Positions 1-8,051 of a DNA stretch of 64,000 bases are shown here, piece after piece. The first letter of the stretch is position 1. Each line of letters begins with the position of its first letter. The translations under genes were made by a program, and so were the position numbers. The stretch is from the NCBI GenBank assembly GCA_963734275.1, contig CAVTGO010000007.1, positions 124,001 through 188,000 on the forward strand. Reading direction: 5' to 3'. The stretch comes from CAVTGO01 sp963734275. GTDB lineage: Bacteria; Actinomycetota; UBA4738; HRBIN12. The notes under the pieces are model-generated. The model was given only the letters and a program-made list of their open reading frames with translations, had not been told where the DNA came from and made no database searches.

Positions 1-31
1 GCCGAGCGCTCCGGCATGCATCGATGCGCGG

Positions 32-682
32 GTGGCCCGTCCAGCGGTTGCCCGAGTCACGAGGCCCTGCGACCATGCGTGCGCGGTGGTGCGCTCACGA
101 GCTAGGGCCGGCCCGGAGCTGTTGGAGATCAGTCCCGAGGGGGCGCTCGCCGGCAAGACGTTCGCGCTCGTCCTCCTCGGATCGGCCGCCGCGCTGGTCG
201 TCGCCTCATGGGAAGACCTGTGGCGCCGGTGCGGCGAGGCGACCGGGCCCTGCGTCGAGCGCGCGGCGGCGGCGGGGCTGCTGACGATCCTGTCCGTGCT
301 CGCCGTGGTGTGCGGCGTCGGGATCTGGCTCCGCATCCGCAAGCGTGCGGTGGATCCGACCGGGAGCTCGCGATACGTGTGGGCCCTTGGCGCCCTGTTC
401 GCGATCGGCCTCGTGTTGGTCGCGGCGCGCATCCCGGCGTTCACGTGCGGCCGCGGTCGGTTCGACACCCTCCTGCAGCTCTGCATGCACCCGCCATCGA
501 CCTCGGACCCGGCGAGCTGGCTCTGGGCGAAGAAGGTCATCGTGGTGGTCGGTCTGGCGGGTGGCGTTGCGATAGCTGCGAGGCCGCGTGCCGTCCGGTT
601 CTCCGCCGCGGCGGCGCTCGCCGCCTGGGCCGGCGGCTTCGGTTGGGTGACGGTCGACGCGATCGCGACACGAGGACCCTAG
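32..682 (+). CDS. Hypothetical multi-pass membrane protein
   Basis: I do not recognise this family. The 216-residue reading frame has about five hydrophobic segments (near residues 40-60, 80-102, 115-134, 167-188 and 190-207) separated by short basic or Cys-containing loops, so it should sit in the cytoplasmic membrane. Three cysteines lie in the loop near residues 135-150. The first 30 residues are Arg-rich and look non-native. A GTG at 86 or a later start is as likely as the ATG at 32. It converges on the deaminase gene that follows on the other strand, so it is not part of the urate operon. Confidence 0.5.
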   Translation: MARPAVARVTRPCDHACAVVRSRARAGPELLEISPEGALAGKTFALVLLGSAAALVVASWEDLWRRCGEATGPCVERAAAAGLLTILSVLAVVCGVGIWLRIRKRAVDPTGSSRYVWALGALFAIGLVLVAARIPAFTCGRGRFDTLLQLCMHPPSTSDPASWLWAKKVIVVVGLAGGVAIAARPRAVRFSAAAALAAWAGGFGWVTVDAIATRGP

Positions 683-696
683 GGCGCCTCGAAGTG

Positions 697-1986
697 TCAG
701 GGCCAGAGGCGCCGGGCTCGGTCGGCGAGGCCCCGGCGGAGCGTCCGGAGATCCGCGCCGACCAGCTCGCCGTGGGTCACGACGGACTCGCCGCCGACGA
801 CGACGTGGCGGGCGCGTCGGTCGGGACCGAGGACGAACCCCGTGAGTGCGTCGGGGATGTCGGCGAGGTCGTCGGCGGGCCACACCACGAGGTCCGCTCG
901 GTGGCCGGGCTCGAGCTTGCCGATGTCGTCCCGGCCGAGGCAGCGCGCGCCGCCCTCGGTGGCGAGGCGCAGGGCGTCCGCCGGCATGAACGTGTCGGCC
1001 CTCCCCGCTCGCAGGCGCGCGGTGTACAGGGACTGGCGAAGCTCGGGCTGGAGGGCGCCCGTCTCGTTGGACGCCGCACCGTCTACGCCGAGACCCACCG
1101 GCGACCCCGCGGCCACGAGGTCCAACACCCGGCACATCCCGGCGCCGAGCCGCGCGTTGCTCGAGGGGCAGTGCGCGACGCCGACGCCGGCCGCGCCGAG
1201 CCGGGCGATCTCGGCGTCGTCGAAGTGCACGCCGTGGGCGACCCACACGTCGTCCGCGATCCACCCGAGGTCCTCGAGCAGGTCCACGGGACGCCTCCCG
1301 AAGCGCGCGAGCGAGTCCCGCTCCTCCTCGATCGTCTCCGCGAGGTGCGTGTGCAGCCGCCGGCCGTGGCGTCGGGCGAGCTCGGCCGAGGCCGTCATCA
1401 GCTCGGGCGTGACGCTGAACGGGCTGCAGGGAGCGACGGTCACCACGATCCGCTCGCCGTCATGGTGCCGGGCGATCACGGACTCGGTGGACGCCACGAT
1501 CGTGTCGAGGTCCTCCACGACATGGTCGGGCGGGAGCCCGCCACGCGACTCGCCGAGATCCATCGACCCGCGCGCGAGGTGCAGCCGGATCCCGATCGTC
1601 GTCGCGGCCTCGGCGAGCGCGTCGAACACCGTGTCGTCGCCGCGCGGGACCAGGTAGTGGTGGTCGGCCGCCGTCGTGCACCCCGACAGTGCCAGCTCGG
1701 CCAGGCCGACGAGCGCCGCGGCGCGAACGTCCTCGGCGTCGAGCCGGCCCCATACCGGATACAGCTCCTCGAGCCACGAGAACAGGTCGCACCCGGCGCA
1801 GCGGCCGCGGGTCATCCACTGGTACAGGTGGTGGTGGGTGTTGATCAGGCCCGCGGTGATCACATCGCCGTCGCAGCGAACGACCACGTCGCCGGGCAGC
1901 TCCGGCACGGTGCCCACGGATTCGATCGAGCCGTCGCGGACGGCTACGTCGCCCGGCCACCTCGCCCCGCGGAAGACCGTCCTCAC
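697..1986 (-). CDS. 8-oxoguanine deaminase-like amidohydrolase (TRZ/ATZ family)
   Basis: This is a cytoplasmic metal-dependent hydrolase of the amidohydrolase superfamily, 429 aa, a normal length. It shows the N-terminal metal site NTHHHLYQW (about residue 49), the HTHLAET strand (about 212), the VAHGVHF strand (about 252) and the GVDGAASNE loop carrying the catalytic Asp (about 303). The motifs suit the 8-oxoguanine deaminase/hydroxydechloroatrazine ethylaminohydrolase group. It is divergent from the allantoinase gene, with only 41 bp between the starts. Deamination of 8-oxoguanine yields urate, the substrate of the uricase in this cluster, so that assignment is favoured. Guanine deaminase or another TRZ/ATZ activity remains possible. 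Confidence 0.82.
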   Translation of the reverse strand: MRTVFRGARWPGDVAVRDGSIESVGTVPELPGDVVVRCDGDVITAGLINTHHHLYQWMTRGRCAGCDLFSWLEELYPVWGRLDAEDVRAAALVGLAELALSGCTTAADHHYLVPRGDDTVFDALAEAATTIGIRLHLARGSMDLGESRGGLPPDHVVEDLDTIVASTESVIARHHDGERIVVTVAPCSPFSVTPELMTASAELARRHGRRLHTHLAETIEEERDSLARFGRRPVDLLEDLGWIADDVWVAHGVHFDDAEIARLGAAGVGVAHCPSSNARLGAGMCRVLDLVAAGSPVGLGVDGAASNETGALQPELRQSLYTARLRAGRADTFMPADALRLATEGGARCLGRDDIGKLEPGHRADLVVWPADDLADIPDALTGFVLGPDRRARHVVVGGESVVTHGELVGADLRTLRRGLADRARRLWP

Positions 1987-2027
1987 GGCCGGTAGCGTAT
2001 GCCGCCGCCCGGTGACAGGATGCCGCC

Positions 2028-3371
2028 GTGCACGGAGCCGACCTCGCGGTCCGCAGCCGCCGCGTCGTGACGCCCGAGGGCGAACGCGCGGCGTGCGTCC
2101 ACGTGGCCGACGGCCGGATCGAGCGAGTGGCGGGGTTCGACGACGTTCCGGGGGGCCGGCGACTGATCGACGCGGGAGAGCTGGCGGTCCTGCCCGGGCT
2201 CGTCGACACGCACGTGCACGTCAACGAGCCCGGGCGCACCGAGTGGGAGGGGTTCGCCACGGCCTCGCGCGCGGCGGCGGCCGGCGGCGTGACGACGATC
2301 GTCGACATGCCCCTGAACAGCATCCCGCCGACCACGACGCCCGAGGCCCTCGCGACCAAGCGAGCGGCCGCCGACGGCACGTGCCACGTGGACGTCGGCT
2401 TCTGGGGTGGCGCGATCCCGGCCAACCTCGGACGCCTGCACGAGATCTACGAGGCCGGCGTCTTCGGGTTCAAGGCGTTCCTGTGTCCCTCTGGCGTTGA
2501 TGAGTTCCCCCCGCTCGACGACGAGCAGCTGCGCGCCGCGATGACCGAGATCGCAGCCTTCGACGGGCTCCTGATCGTCCACGCGGAGCTCCCCGGACCG
2601 ATCGAGGAAGCCACGGAGCGCCTGGGTGGCGAGGATCCGGACGCGTACGCCACCTATCTCGGCACCCGCCCGCCCGAGGCCGAGGAGCTCGCGGTCGCCG
2701 CGGTCGCCGACGCCGCCCGGGCCACCGGCTGCTGGCGCACGCACGTGCTGCACCTGTCGGCGGCCTCCGCGCTCGGTAGCCGCGGAGAGACCGGCCATGT
2801 CTCCGCCGAGACGTGCCCGCACTACCTGACGTTCGCGGCGGAGGAGATCGAAGACGGCGCCACGGCGTTCAAGTGCGCACCGCCGATCCGCGACGCCGAG
2901 AACCGCGAGCGCCTCTGGGACGGGCTGCGCGACGGCGCGATCAAGGCCGTCGTCTCGGATCACTCGCCGTGCACACCGGACCTCAAGGCCGGTTCGTTCC
3001 TCCAAGCGTGGGGAGGGGTCGCTTCGCTGCAGCTCGGCCTGCGGGTCGTGTGGACCGGGGCGCGGCGCCGCGGGCTCGGGCTCGGGGACGTGTCGAGCTG
3101 GATGAGCGACGGGCCTGCACGCCTGGCGCGGCTCGAGCGCAAGGGCCGGATCGCCGAGGGCATGGACGCCGACCTCGTGTTCTTCGACCCGGACGCTCGA
3201 GCCGAGTGCGATCCGTCGGAGCTCCATCACCGGCACCCCCTGACGCCGTACGCGGGCCGGCCGCTCGACGGGCGGGTCGTCGCGACGTACGTTCGCGGCG
3301 TGGAGGTGTGCTCGGACGGCGGGTTCCGCGACGAGCCCTCGGGCGTGCTCCTCGCGCGGGGCGCGGCGTGA
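2028..3371 (+). CDS. allB: Allantoinase
   Basis: Allantoinase hydrolyses allantoin to allantoate in the cytoplasm. The 447-aa protein has the dihydroorotase-like HxH motif (DTHVHVNEPG, about residue 62), the FKAFLCPSG strand with the Lys that is normally carbamylated (about 148), the ETCPHYLTF strand and a C-terminal DHSPC metal site (about 315), all in the expected order. The GTG start at 2028 follows a 41-bp divergent spacer. The stop overlaps the next start (GTGA), so it is translationally coupled to the allantoicase fusion that uses its product. Confidence 0.93.
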   Translation: MHGADLAVRSRRVVTPEGERAACVHVADGRIERVAGFDDVPGGRRLIDAGELAVLPGLVDTHVHVNEPGRTEWEGFATASRAAAAGGVTTIVDMPLNSIPPTTTPEALATKRAAADGTCHVDVGFWGGAIPANLGRLHEIYEAGVFGFKAFLCPSGVDEFPPLDDEQLRAAMTEIAAFDGLLIVHAELPGPIEEATERLGGEDPDAYATYLGTRPPEAEELAVAAVADAARATGCWRTHVLHLSAASALGSRGETGHVSAETCPHYLTFAAEEIEDGATAFKCAPPIRDAENRERLWDGLRDGAIKAVVSDHSPCTPDLKAGSFLQAWGGVASLQLGLRVVWTGARRRGLGLGDVSSWMSDGPARLARLERKGRIAEGMDADLVFFDPDARAECDPSELHHRHPLTPYAGRPLDGRVVATYVRGVEVCSDGGFRDEPSGVLLARGAA

Positions 3372-4819
3372 AGGACGCCTGGCCCTTCCCGGACCTCGCC
3401 GCACACCGCCTCGGCGGCGAGGTGCTCGAGGCCAACGACGAGTTCTTCGCTCCGAAGGAGAACCTCTTGAAGCCCGGACCGCCGTCGTTCGATCCCGAGG
3501 CGTACACCGACCGCGGCAAGGAGATGGACGGCTGGGAGACGCGCCGTCGCCGGACGCCGGGGAACGACTGGTGCGTGATCCGGCTCGGCGTCCCCGGGAT
3601 CGTCCGGACCGTGGTCGTGGACACCAGCTTCTTCCGCGGCAATTACCCCGAGTCGTTCTCGCTCGAGGGCGCCGCGGCGGACGACGAGCTCGCGTCGGCG
3701 TCCTGGACGGAGCTGGTGCCGTCGACCGCGCTCGAGGGAGACAGCGTCAACCGTGTGGATGTGGACTCGCCGCTCCGCGTGACGCACGTGCGTCTGAACA
3801 TCCACCCCGACGGCGGCGTCGCGAGGCTGCGCGTCCTGGGCGAACCGCTGCCCGACCTGCGTGCCGTCGTGGGAGCCGACGGCGCGATCGACGTCGCGGC
3901 CTCGACCGCGGGCGGCGTCGTCCTGGACGCCAGTGACGTCTTCTTCTCCTCGCCGACGAACCTGCTCGCGCCCGACGATCCCGGGGGGATGCACGACGGG
4001 TGGGAGACGAAGCGTCGGCGCGGCCCCGGACACGACTGGGCCCTGGTCCGCCTCGCCGCCGAGTCCGACATCGACCGCGTCGAGGTCGACACGTCCTTCT
4101 TCAAGGGGAACTACCCCGACGCGTTCTCGCTGGACGTCCGGCTCGGCGCCGACGACGCCGAGTGGAGGGAGGCGGTCGCGTCCACGAAGCTCGGGCCGGA
4201 CGAGCGCGCGGCGTTCCCGATCGACCCACCGGTCCGGGCGACGCACGTCCGACTGAACGTCTTCCCCGACGGTGGCATCGCGCGCCTGCGCCTGTTCGGA
4301 CGGGTGACCGAGGGCGGATGGCGCGCGTTCGGCGTGCGGTGGCTGAGCGCCCTGTCGCCCGACGCGTTCGAGCGCGAGATCCTTCCGTGCTGCGGCTCCA
4401 CGGCGTGGGCCCGGGCGATGCGCGAGGCTCGCCCGTTCGCCGATTTCCCGTCCCTGCTCGAGGCGTCGGATGCCGCGTGGCGCGGGCTGTCGCGCGAGGA
4501 CCGGCTGGAGGCCTTCGCGGCGCACCCGCGGATCGGCGACCGCGGCGGATCGGCGTGGTCGCGGGGAGAGCAGTCGGGCGCGACATCGGCCGGCGAGGAC
4601 GTGCTGGCCGAGCTCGAGGCCGGGAATCGCGCGTACGAGGACCGCTTCGGGCACGTGTTCCTCATCGACGCCACGGGCAAGACCGCGCGCGAGATGCTCG
4701 GGACGCTCCGGGACCGTCTCGGCCACGAACCGGAGGCCGAGCTCGACGAAGCGGCCGAGCAGCAGCGGCTGATCACGCGCCGACGGCTGGAGAAGCTGGT
4801 TCGGCCGGCGAGCGGCTGA
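3368..4819 (+). CDS. Allantoicase - OHCU decarboxylase fusion
   Basis: A 483-aa protein joins two purine-catabolic enzymes. Residues 1 to about 318 are an allantoicase made of two tandem repeats. Each repeat carries the family signature (MDGWETRRRR then DTSFFRGNYPESFSLE; HDGWETKRRR then DTSFFKGNYPDAFSLD). This part converts allantoate to ureidoglycolate plus urea. From about residue 325 to the end is an OHCU decarboxylase domain with the AHPRIGDR catalytic-His motif and the FGHVFLIDATGK segment; it converts OHCU to S-allantoin. The two activities are not consecutive steps. The GTG start at 3368 overlaps the allB stop by 4 nt and is in frame through both domains without interruption. Confidence 0.9.
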   Translation: MKDAWPFPDLAAHRLGGEVLEANDEFFAPKENLLKPGPPSFDPEAYTDRGKEMDGWETRRRRTPGNDWCVIRLGVPGIVRTVVVDTSFFRGNYPESFSLEGAAADDELASASWTELVPSTALEGDSVNRVDVDSPLRVTHVRLNIHPDGGVARLRVLGEPLPDLRAVVGADGAIDVAASTAGGVVLDASDVFFSSPTNLLAPDDPGGMHDGWETKRRRGPGHDWALVRLAAESDIDRVEVDTSFFKGNYPDAFSLDVRLGADDAEWREAVASTKLGPDERAAFPIDPPVRATHVRLNVFPDGGIARLRLFGRVTEGGWRAFGVRWLSALSPDAFEREILPCCGSTAWARAMREARPFADFPSLLEASDAAWRGLSREDRLEAFAAHPRIGDRGGSAWSRGEQSGATSAGEDVLAELEAGNRAYEDRFGHVFLIDATGKTAREMLGTLRDRLGHEPEAELDEAAEQQRLITRRRLEKLVRPASG

Positions 4820-4856
4820 GGGGCCAGCAGGTGGCGGTCCTGCCCGGCGGGAGGGC

Positions 4857-5204
4857 ATGATGCCCGGCGTGAGCGGCATCACGACGCACGTGCTCGACAC
4901 GTCGACGGGGCGTCCCGCCGCCGGCGTCCCGGTGGCGCTCGAGGTCCGCAGCGGCGAGGTCTGGGAGCTGATCGGCGAGGGTGCCACGGACGACGACGGG
5001 CGTCTCGGTGGCCTCACGCCCGCCGGAGCCGACGCCGCGACGTACCGGATCCGGTTCGACACCGGGGCGTACTTCGCCGCGAACGGCGTCGCCGGCTTCT
5101 ACCCTGAGGTCGCCGTCGTGTTCGAGGTCACCGATGGGGCCGACCACCACCACGTGCCGCTCCTGCTGAGCCCGTTCGGCTACTCGACCTACCGGGGGAG
5201 CTGA
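4857..5204 (+). CDS. uraH: 5-hydroxyisourate hydrolase (transthyretin-like)
   Basis: This enzyme hydrolyses 5-hydroxyisourate, the uricase product, to OHCU. The 115-aa protein is a standard family length. It begins with ITTHVLDTSTGRPA (active-site His), carries a central Arg strand (TYRIRFDTG) and ends with the diagnostic tetrapeptide YRGS. ATG codons at 4857 and 4860 are both possible starts; a GGGAGG lies just upstream. It sits between the allantoicase/OHCU-decarboxylase fusion and uricase, so the three consecutive enzymes of urate to allantoin are adjacent. Confidence 0.93.
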   Translation: MMPGVSGITTHVLDTSTGRPAAGVPVALEVRSGEVWELIGEGATDDDGRLGGLTPAGADAATYRIRFDTGAYFAANGVAGFYPEVAVVFEVTDGADHHHVPLLLSPFGYSTYRGS

Positions 5205-5205
5205 C

Positions 5206-6060
5206 ATGGGCGTGCGGCTCGGACCGAACCGGTACGGCAAGTCCGGCATCCACGTCGCCACGCTCACGCGGCACGGTGACCGCCACGACTTCTCCGAGCG
5301 GGTCGTCGAGGTGCGACTCGTCGGCGACTTCGACGCGGTGCACCTGGAGGGCGACAACTCGACGGTGCTCCCCACCGACACCATGGCCCGCTCCGTGTAC
5401 GCGCTCGCCAACGAGCAACCGGACGAGGAGATCGAGGCGTTCGCCCTCCGCTACACGGGCCACCTGCTCGAGGCCTCACCGGCTGCCACCACGGCCGAGG
5501 TCTGGGTCGTCGAGCACCCGTGGGACCGGGTCGAGATCGACGGAAGGCCGCATCCGCACGCCTTCACGCGCGCGGCGTACCGTCGCACCGCGCACGCGGT
5601 GCGCGACCCCGAGGGCGCCCGCCTGACGGCGGGGCTCGCCGATCTGTCCATGCTGAAGACGGCCGGGTCGGCGTTCGGCGGCTTCCTGAAGGACCGCTAC
5701 ACGCTGCTGCCCGAGACCGAGGACCGGATCCTCGCGACCACGATCGAGGCCGACTGGCGTTACGCCACGACCGACCTCGACTTCTCCGCTGCGCGCGAGG
5801 CCGTGCGCGGCACGATCGTCCGCGCCTTCGCGGAGCACGACGAGAGCCGTTCGATGCAGCACACCCTGTGGGTGATGGGCCGCGCCGTGCTCGAGGCCGT
5901 GCCGAACGTCGAGGAGATCACGTTCTCGCTGCCCAACCTGCACCACGTCCCGGTCGACCTCGAGCCGTACGGGCTCGAGAGCCGGGGCGAGGTGTTCGTG
6001 GTCACCGACAGGCCCTCGGGCCGGATCGAGGGAACGGTCCGGCGGAGCGACGGCGACTGA
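5206..6060 (+). CDS. pucL: Uricase (factor-independent urate hydroxylase)
   Basis: Uricase oxidises urate with O2 to 5-hydroxyisourate and H2O2 without a cofactor. The 284-aa protein is a tandem T-fold of normal length. It has the N-terminal YGKSGIHV segment with the catalytic Lys, the TVLPTDTMARSVYALA motif with the Thr of the Lys-Thr dyad, a central LKTAGSAFGGFLKDRYT segment, and the C-terminal EEITFSLPNLHHVPVD signature. It follows uraH by 1 nt and ends the catabolic operon 18 bp before hemE. Confidence 0.94.
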   Translation: MGVRLGPNRYGKSGIHVATLTRHGDRHDFSERVVEVRLVGDFDAVHLEGDNSTVLPTDTMARSVYALANEQPDEEIEAFALRYTGHLLEASPAATTAEVWVVEHPWDRVEIDGRPHPHAFTRAAYRRTAHAVRDPEGARLTAGLADLSMLKTAGSAFGGFLKDRYTLLPETEDRILATTIEADWRYATTDLDFSAAREAVRGTIVRAFAEHDESRSMQHTLWVMGRAVLEAVPNVEEITFSLPNLHHVPVDLEPYGLESRGEVFVVTDRPSGRIEGTVRRSDGD

Positions 6061-6078
6061 CCTCCGTATCCTGACCGC

Positions 6079-7092
6079 GTGAACGATCGCCTCCTGCGCG
6101 CCCTGCGGCGCGAGCCCGTGGACCGGACCCCGGTGTGGTTCATGCGCCAGGCGGGCCGGTACCTGCCCGAGTACCGGGAGCTCCGGGGCGACCGCGACAT
6201 CCTCGAGACGTGCCGTGCGCCCGACCTCGCGGCGGAGATCAGCCTCCAGCCGCTGCGACGGATGCCGCTCGACGCCGCCATCGTGTTCAGCGACATCATG
6301 GTGCCGCTCGCCGCGGTCGGCGTTGGGGTGCGGATCGAGCCCGGCACCGGGCCGGTCGTCGACGAGCCGATCCGCGACGCTCCCGGGATCGCGGTTCTCC
6401 GACCCCTCGAGCCGGAGGCCGACGAGCCCTACCTCCTCGAGACGATCCGGCTCCTGCGCAAGGAGCTGACGGTCCCGCTGATCGGGTTCGCCGGCGCGCC
6501 GTACACCCTGGCGAGCTACCTCGTCGAGGGTGGGCCGTCGCGCGACCACGCGCGGACGAAGGCGCTGATGCTGGGCGAGCCGGAGACGTGGGTCGTGCTG
6601 ATGAACGCGCTCGCCGGCATCGTCCGGGCGCACCTGCTGGCGCAGGTTGAGGCCGGCGTCCAGGTCGTGCAGCTGTTCGACAGCTGGGTGGGGGCACTCG
6701 AACCCGGCGACTACCAGCGCTCCGTGCAGCCGTGGGTCCGCACGGTGCTCGAGGAACTCCCGGTCCCGTCGATCCACTTCGGGGTCGGCACGGGGGAGCT
6801 GCTCGCATCGATGCGCGACGCCGGCGGAGACGCGATCGGCGTGGACTGGCGTGTCCCGCTCGACGCCGCGTGGGAGCGCATCGGACCCGGGCGCGCGATC
6901 CAGGGCAACCTCGACCCCGCGGCTTGCACCGGCCCGTGGGAGCCCGTCGAGGCCAAGGCGCGAGAGGTGATCGCTCGCGCGGCGGAGCGCGACGGTCACG
7001 TGTTCAACCTCGGTCACGGTGTGCTGCCGGGCACGCCCGTGGCGAACCTCCAGCGCCTCGTCGAGCTGGTGCACGAGGAGACCGAGCGATGA
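6079..7092 (+). CDS. hemE: Uroporphyrinogen III decarboxylase
   Basis: HemE removes four carboxyl groups from uroporphyrinogen III to give coproporphyrinogen III in the cytoplasm. The 337-aa protein shows the N-terminal signature PVWFMRQAGRYLPEYRE (substrate-binding Arg residues, about 20-36), the FSDIMVP Asp loop (about 74), GFAGAPYTLASYL, QLFDSWVG and the C-terminal FNLGHGVLPGTP motif. Translation starts at GTG 6079. The stop overlaps the ferrochelatase start (ATGA), opening a four-gene haem operon. Confidence 0.96.
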   Translation: MNDRLLRALRREPVDRTPVWFMRQAGRYLPEYRELRGDRDILETCRAPDLAAEISLQPLRRMPLDAAIVFSDIMVPLAAVGVGVRIEPGTGPVVDEPIRDAPGIAVLRPLEPEADEPYLLETIRLLRKELTVPLIGFAGAPYTLASYLVEGGPSRDHARTKALMLGEPETWVVLMNALAGIVRAHLLAQVEAGVQVVQLFDSWVGALEPGDYQRSVQPWVRTVLEELPVPSIHFGVGTGELLASMRDAGGDAIGVDWRVPLDAAWERIGPGRAIQGNLDPAACTGPWEPVEAKAREVIARAAERDGHVFNLGHGVLPGTPVANLQRLVELVHEETER

Positions 7093-8051
7093 CCGACGCG
7101 CCGGTCGGCGTTCTCGTGATGGCCTACGGGACGGCGAGCGGTCCCGACGACATCGAGCGCTACTACACGGACATCCGGGGGGGACGGGCGCCCTCGCCCG
7201 AGCACCTTGCCGAGCTCAGGGAACGGTACGCGGCGATCGGGAACCGGTTCCCGCTCCTCGACATCACGCGCGAGCAGGCGGCGGGGATCGAGGCCGAGCT
7301 GAACGCGGGCGGCGGCTCGTTCCGCGCGTACCTGGGCATGAAGCACTCGCCGCCGTTCATCGATCAGGCGGTCTCGGCGATGCGGACCGAGGGCATCGAG
7401 CGCGCCGTCGGCATCGTGATGGCCCCGCACTGGTCGGGGATGTCGGTCGAGACCTACGTCGAGCGCGTGATCGCCGCGGCGGGCGACGGGCCGCCGGTGT
7501 TCTCGTTCGTGCGGAGCTATCACGACCATCCGAGGTTCGTGTCCTTCCTCTCCGGGCGGGTCGCGCACGCCCTCGGCGAGCTCATGCCGGCCGAGCGCGA
7601 GGGCGCGGCGGTGATCTTCTCGGCGCACAGCCTGCCGGTCCGCACGCTCGAGGATGGCTCGCAGCGCTGCACGATGTGTGCCGCCTGCGAGACGTCGTGC
7701 CGGTACCGCGACGGCCTTCAGGAGACGGCCGACCTCGTCGCGGCCGAGCTGGGCCTGCATCGGCACTCGATCGCCTGGCAGAGCGCGGGCCGGACCTCGG
7801 ACCCCTGGTGGGGCCCGCCGATCGAGGACGCGATCGCGGAGCTCGCCGCCGAGGGGCACCCGGCGATCGTCGTGTGCTCGGCCGGGTTCGTGGCCGATCA
7901 CCTCGAGATCCTCTACGACCTCGACATCGAGGCGTCGGCCCTCGCCGAGGAGGCCGGCGTGCGGTTCGTGCGGACCGAGATGCCGAACGCGGACCCGGCG
8001 TTCGTCTCGGTGCTGGCCGCGGTGGTCCGTGAAGCCGTCGACGGGCCGTGA
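7089..8051 (+). CDS. hemH: Ferrochelatase, coproporphyrin type, with Cys cluster
   Basis: This enzyme inserts Fe(II) into a porphyrin. Because hemY and hemQ are neighbours, coproporphyrin III is the likely substrate (CpfC). The 320-aa protein has the N-terminal GVLVMAYGT strand, YLGMKHSPPF, the IFSAHSLP motif with the invariant metal-site His (about 182), and the Glu-bearing C-terminal FVADHLEILYDLDIE. Just after SAHSLP, four cysteines occur in the spacing C-x2-C-x2-C-x3-C (about residues 196-206), a likely iron-sulfur ligand set. Iron-sulfur clusters are known in some actinobacterial ferrochelatases. The ATG overlaps the hemE stop and the stop overlaps hemY. Confidence 0.92.
   Translation: MTDAPVGVLVMAYGTASGPDDIERYYTDIRGGRAPSPEHLAELRERYAAIGNRFPLLDITREQAAGIEAELNAGGGSFRAYLGMKHSPPFIDQAVSAMRTEGIERAVGIVMAPHWSGMSVETYVERVIAAAGDGPPVFSFVRSYHDHPRFVSFLSGRVAHALGELMPAEREGAAVIFSAHSLPVRTLEDGSQRCTMCAACETSCRYRDGLQETADLVAAELGLHRHSIAWQSAGRTSDPWWGPPIEDAIAELAAEGHPAIVVCSAGFVADHLEILYDLDIEASALAEEAGVRFVRTEMPNADPAFVSVLAAVVREAVDGP

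Noticed and set aside
3227..5062. Long minus-strand frame of 611 codons opposite the allantoicase and hydrolase genes
   Set aside because: It is antisense to clearly recognised enzymes, is rich in Arg, Gly and Pro, and has no family motif. High GC opens such frames by chance.
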